Positions 7,363 to 10,280 of a stretch of DNA of 10,280 nucleotides are shown here, piece after piece. The notes beneath the pieces were generated by a model, which worked only from the letters and a program-made list of their open reading frames with translations, was not told the origin of the DNA and ran no database searches. The DNA lies in the NCBI GenBank assembly GCA_937926325.1, contig CALAZQ010000254.1:1-10280 (forward strand). Direction: 5' to 3'. Source of the DNA: an uncultured Planctomycetaceae bacterium (GTDB lineage Bacteria > Planctomycetota > Planctomycetia > Pirellulales > UBA1268). Within the stretch, counting starts at the first letter, position 1, and every line of letters begins with the position of its first letter. Both the position numbers and the translations under genes were made by a program.

Positions 7363-8433
7363 TCAGCCGATCACGACTCGCGGTGCGGTCGGTTCGGCCG
7401 CCGTCGCCTCACCAATCCGCCACGCCGTCATTCCCAGATCAGCTAACTGGTGTTGGATGCTGTCGGCAAAGTGCGGGGAGACCACCAAGACCATGCCGAG
7501 GCCCATATTGAATACCCGGTCCATTTCGGCTGCTTCAATCTGCCCCAGCCGTTGAACCCAGTCAAAGATCGGAGGCACCTCCCAACTGGCCCTGTCGATG
7601 CTGATCTGAATGGTCTCGGGCACGATCCGGCCGAGGTTTTCCGCCAAGCCGCCACCGGTGATGTGGGCGATACCATGCACCACCTGTTTCACCCGGTAGT
7701 GCCGCAGCACCGACCGCACCGCTCGGGCATAGAGCCGGGTCGGCTCCAGCAGCAGGTCGCTCACCGTCCGGCCGTCGCATTCAGGCACGCTGTCGGTGAG
7801 CGCGAGCTTAGCCATCTCAAAGACCACCTTACGGATCAGGCTGTAGCCGTTGGAGTGAAAGCCGGACGAGGCGATGCCGATGGCGACATCACCCGGCTGA
7901 ATCTGGCTACCGTCGATCAGTCGCCTCCGTTCCACCACGCCAACGCAGAAGCCGGCCAGGTCATAGTCGCCCCGCTGGTAGAGATCGGGCAGAATGGCGG
8001 TCTCGCCGCCGACGAGGGCGCAGTCGCTGGCCACGCAGGCGTCGGCGATGCCCCGGACGATCGCCTCCAGCAGTGGCGGCTCGTCGTGGGACATGGCGAC
8101 GTAGTCGAGAAAGAAGAGTGGCTCAGCCCCGGTGCAGAGTAGATCGTTGACGCTCATCGCCACCAGGTCGATGCCGACGGTGTGGTGGACGCCGGCGGCC
8201 ACCGCAACCTTGAGTTTGGTGCCGACGCCATCCGTACAGGAGATCAACAGCGGATCGTCATATGTTCGAGCGAACAGCCCCTGCAGCTGCAGCTGGAAGA
8301 CGGCGGCGAAACCGCCCTCCTTGCTCATCACCCGCGGGCACTGGGTTCGCCGCATGTGCGCAGGCAGCCGTGCCATCGACTCTTCGTAGAGGGCGAGATC
8401 GACCCCGGCACTGGAATAGGTGGCTCCGCTCAC
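7363..8433 (-). CDS. purM: Phosphoribosylformylglycinamidine cyclo-ligase (AIR synthase)
   Basis: Cytoplasmic enzyme of de novo purine synthesis that closes FGAM to aminoimidazole ribotide using ATP. From the GTG at 8433 the protein is 356 residues, close to the usual length of about 345-350. Motifs in order: YSSAGVD (6-12, matching the YKDAGVD opening of the family), SCTDGVGTKLK (65-75), GIDLVAMSVNDLLCTGAEP (87-105), ALVGGETA (139-146), GIASSGFHSNGYSLIRK (186-202), PTRLYAR (231-237), HITGGGLAENL (257-267) and EMDRVFNMGLGMVLVV (303-318). All the expected nucleotide- and substrate-binding blocks are present. An in-frame ATG at 8535 would add 34 residues unlike the family and overlap the upstream gene by 59 bases, so I reject it. 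The ribosome site before the GTG is poor. It sits in a block with a membrane-anchored unknown upstream and sugar-related genes downstream, with no other purine gene in view. Confidence 0.93.
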   Translation of the reverse strand: MSGATYSSAGVDLALYEESMARLPAHMRRTQCPRVMSKEGGFAAVFQLQLQGLFARTYDDPLLISCTDGVGTKLKVAVAAGVHHTVGIDLVAMSVNDLLCTGAEPLFFLDYVAMSHDEPPLLEAIVRGIADACVASDCALVGGETAILPDLYQRGDYDLAGFCVGVVERRRLIDGSQIQPGDVAIGIASSGFHSNGYSLIRKVVFEMAKLALTDSVPECDGRTVSDLLLEPTRLYARAVRSVLRHYRVKQVVHGIAHITGGGLAENLGRIVPETIQISIDRASWEVPPIFDWVQRLGQIEAAEMDRVFNMGLGMVLVVSPHFADSIQHQLADLGMTAWRIGEATAAEPTAPRVVIG

Positions 8434-8476
8434 GGCGTTATCTTCGCCGGCCGCTCCCGTCCTGCAAGGGCCGGCG

Positions 8477-9118
8477 TCAGCCCTCGGCAGAAGCTGCACC
8501 GCTGACCTGAACCGCCTGCATCCACTGCGACTCATCCTCCAGCCGGATCACTCCCAGCCGGTTGGGCCGCGGGCTGGCGAAGGCGAGCGCGACCAGCAGC
8601 AGTCCCGCCGGCCGCCGGGTCTTACCGGCCACCAGGCACCAGGGCGTTTCGGTCAGGTCTTTCCCTGGAACTTGGAGATGGAGGGCGAGATTGTTGGCAA
8701 ACCCACCCACGCTGACCTGGTTCGGCCAGTGCCGGATCACCGGTTTGTCCCGTTCAAGGAATGCTCCAAGGCCCGGTACCAGCGCGTCGAGTACGCCGGG
8801 GAGGTCTTCGTCGGACGGCAGCTCGATCCGGCCCAGCGGGGCCAGCGCGATGGCTCCGAGGCGGGCTGGCAGGTTGTGCACCTTCAGGTCGGTGCGACTG
8901 GCCGACCCGAGCGGCTCGGCGGCAAGATCGACCACTCGCAGCGGGTCAACGAATGAGATTTCTTTCGGCTTGCGAAAGACCCTGACCAACTTGCGGAGCA
9001 ACGCCACAGCCACCAGCACGAGTGCGGCGATTGCGACAACCCGGCCGGTGGGGGTCGTCATGACAAAGTTGAGCGTCCGCTGGAGGGCGGCAACGATGGT
9101 CTGCACGAGTTGCTGCAT
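8477..9118 (-). CDS. Membrane-anchored protein of unknown function
   Basis: A 213-residue protein that I do not recognise. One hydrophobic segment at about 25-42 (VVAIAALVLVAVALL) is followed directly by a basic stretch, RKLVRVFRKPK (42-52). By the positive-inside rule the C-terminal 160 residues should be cytoplasmic, with a short N-terminus outside. That domain is not low-complexity: it contains GRIELPSDEDLPGVLDALVPG, then NQVSVGGFANNLALHLQVPG, and ends with LLLVALAFASPRPNRLGVIRLEDESQW, so it probably folds. No catalytic motif is evident. It is the first gene of the minus-strand block, 43 bases before purM. No Shine-Dalgarno precedes the ATG at 9118; instead TATCCT ends 6 bases before it, suggesting a leaderless transcript. 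An in-frame ATG at 9061 (residue 20) is an alternative but has no ribosome site either. Confidence 0.75.
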   Translation of the reverse strand: MQQLVQTIVAALQRTLNFVMTTPTGRVVAIAALVLVAVALLRKLVRVFRKPKEISFVDPLRVVDLAAEPLGSASRTDLKVHNLPARLGAIALAPLGRIELPSDEDLPGVLDALVPGLGAFLERDKPVIRHWPNQVSVGGFANNLALHLQVPGKDLTETPWCLVAGKTRRPAGLLLVALAFASPRPNRLGVIRLEDESQWMQAVQVSGAASAEG

Positions 9119-9124
9119 GGCGAG

Positions 9125-9155
9125 AGGATAGCAAAGAGGCGGACCAGACCGCCAA
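9125..9155 (-). promoter_or_regulatory. Candidate leaderless promoter of the minus-strand block
   Basis: On the minus strand, TATCCT (9130-9125) fits the TAnnnT form of a -10 element. Transcription starting 7 bases past its last T would begin exactly at the A of the ATG at 9118. TTGGCG (9155-9150) is a partial -35 match, but the spacer of 19 bases is long. No Shine-Dalgarno sequence lies between promoter and start codon. Confidence 0.4.
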
Positions 9156-9180
9156 TGCCACGGAAATGACCGCCGCGGTG

Positions 9181-9186
9181 TATCAT
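9181..9186 (+). promoter_or_regulatory. Candidate leaderless -10 element of the debranching-enzyme gene
   Basis: TATCAT is followed by 6 bases (TCCGCC) and then the ATG at 9193. A start site 7 bases past its last T falls on the A of the ATG. I see no convincing -35 hexamer at 16-19 bases upstream and no Shine-Dalgarno. It mirrors the arrangement of the divergent gene on the other strand. Confidence 0.4.
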
Positions 9187-9192
9187 TCCGCC

Positions 9193-10280
9193 ATGGCTAA
9201 AACCCGCCGCCCCAGTAGTCGCCGCCTGCACGCCAAGCAGGCCCTGCCACCGCTGCAGTTCAATTTTCCGCTGCCGTACGGCGCCATTGTTCAGTCGGCT
9301 GGCCCGGAGACGGTCGGAGGCGTTCAGTTTGTCGTCTACAGCCACTCCGCCACGGCGATGCGGGTGCTGCTCTACGACCGGGTCGATGACCCCGAGCCGT
9401 CGGAGGTCATCGCCCTCGACCCTGAACAGGATCGCTGGGGGGACATCTGGAGTATCTTTGTGCCGGGCCTCGGTCACGGGCAGCTCTACCACTTTCAGGC
9501 CGACGGGCCGTTCGACCCGGAGCGGGGGCAGCGGTTTGATGGCACCGCCCGGCTGATCGACCCTTACTCAAAGGCCCTCGCCGGCCACTATCTGCCTGGT
9601 ACCGACGGCATCGTCCGACCGCCGAAGAGTGTTGTCGTAGACGATTCGTTCGACTGGCAGGGAGACCGGCATCTGCGGCGGGGACTGGCCGACACCGTGA
9701 TTTACGAGATGCACGTGAGGGGTTTCACGCAGAGCCCCAGCAGCAGCGTCGAGCATCCCGGAACATACCTTGGAGTAATTGAGAAGATTCCCTACCTGCA
9801 GTCGCTCGGGGTGACCGCGGTGGAGCTGATGCCGGTGCACGAGTTTCCCACCGAGGCGGCCGATGGCGTCCGTGGGGAACGATCGAATTATTGGGGCTAT
9901 GACCCGATGGCCTTTTTTGCCCCGCACCGCGGCTATGCCGCCGGCAGTGAACCCGGCTGTCAGGTGCGGGAGTTCAAGGAGATGGTCCGGGCCCTCCATG
10001 CCGCCGGCATCGAGGTGATCCTTGACGTCGTCTTCAATCACACGGCTGAGGGCAACGAGCTGGGACCAACCTTTTCATTCAAAGGGCTGGAAAACCGCGT
10101 CTACTACATGCTGGGCGATGGCGGGTCGAGCTACCGCAACTATTCCGGCTGCGGCAACACCATCAACGGCAACCACCCGATCGTCCGCGAGTTGATCTTT
10201 CTTTGCCTCCGCCACTGGGTGCACAACTATCACATCGATGGGTTTCGGTTCGACCTGGCCAGCATTCTTTCCCGTGATCG
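9193..10280 (+). CDS. glgX: Glycogen debranching enzyme, GlgX/isoamylase type (5' part, cut by the window edge)
   Basis: The first 362 codons of a GH13-type alpha-1,6-glucosidase that removes branches from glycogen or limit dextrin in the cytoplasm. The frame is open to the window edge with no stop. Seen directly: a basic N-terminal leader (MAKTRRPSSRRLHAKQ); a CBM48-like beta domain at about 22-125, starting PLPYGAIV and ending RLIDPYSKAL; then the GH13 barrel with VIYEMHVRGFT (169-179), NYWGYDP (232-238), region I DVVFNHTAEGNELGPT (278-293) and region II DGFRFDLAS, with R352 and the nucleophile D354. The phrase NHTAEGNELGPTFSFKGLEN is characteristic of GlgX/TreX-type debranching enzymes rather than of alpha-amylases. 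The general acid (region III) and the substrate-specific C-terminal part lie outside the window, so completeness cannot be judged. It is transcribed divergently from the purM block across a 74-base gap. Confidence 0.92.
   Translation, partial: MAKTRRPSSRRLHAKQALPPLQFNFPLPYGAIVQSAGPETVGGVQFVVYSHSATAMRVLLYDRVDDPEPSEVIALDPEQDRWGDIWSIFVPGLGHGQLYHFQADGPFDPERGQRFDGTARLIDPYSKALAGHYLPGTDGIVRPPKSVVVDDSFDWQGDRHLRRGLADTVIYEMHVRGFTQSPSSSVEHPGTYLGVIEKIPYLQSLGVTAVELMPVHEFPTEAADGVRGERSNYWGYDPMAFFAPHRGYAAGSEPGCQVREFKEMVRALHAAGIEVILDVVFNHTAEGNELGPTFSFKGLENRVYYMLGDGGSSYRNYSGCGNTINGNHPIVRELIFLCLRHWVHNYHIDGFRFDLASILSRD

Noticed and set aside
8434..8535. Longer purM start at ATG 8535
   Set aside because: The 34 extra residues do not resemble the PurM N-terminus and would overlap the upstream gene by 59 bases. 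The family's YxxAGVD opening follows closely after the GTG at 8433.

Overview
The window is G+C-rich, densely coding bacterial DNA with eight protein genes. I see no RNA gene, CRISPR array, insertion sequence or intergenic gap above 100 bases. The gene mix suggests a planctomycete, perhaps of the Pirellulales type: a secreted FGly-type sulfatase, a Uma2-family protein, a two-alpha-domain DsbD-like reductase, and a phosphotransferase with an H-for-N Brenner motif. That is an inference from gene content; no ribosomal or marker gene here proves it.

Layout. On the + strand lie an aminoglycoside-phosphotransferase-fold protein (61-1224), a DsbD-like thiol:disulfide interchange protein (1257-3908, 32 bases downstream, probably co-transcribed) and a Uma2-family nuclease-fold protein (3973-4524). 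The last overlaps tail to tail by 7 bases with a four-gene minus-strand block. In transcription order that block is: a small membrane-anchored unknown (9118-8477), purM (8433-7363), a galactose-mutarotase-like protein (7311-6136) and a secreted sulfatase (6062-4518). Its internal gaps are 43, 51 and 73 bases, so one transcript is plausible. Diverging from it is the 5' part of a glgX-type glycogen debranching gene (9193 to the window edge).

Functions. The sulfatase and the mutarotase-like protein suggest handling of sulfated sugars or polysaccharides. The debranching enzyme belongs to alpha-glucan storage. PurM is core purine biosynthesis and shares the block with no other purine gene. The DsbD-like protein would carry electrons from cytoplasmic thioredoxin across the inner membrane to periplasmic proteins.

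The window is mostly ordinary. The observations most worth a second look are the paired leaderless-type promoters between 9118 and 9193, the duplicated N-terminal redox domain of the DsbD-like protein, the altered catalytic loop of the phosphotransferase, and the two proteins of unknown function in the purM-sulfatase block.
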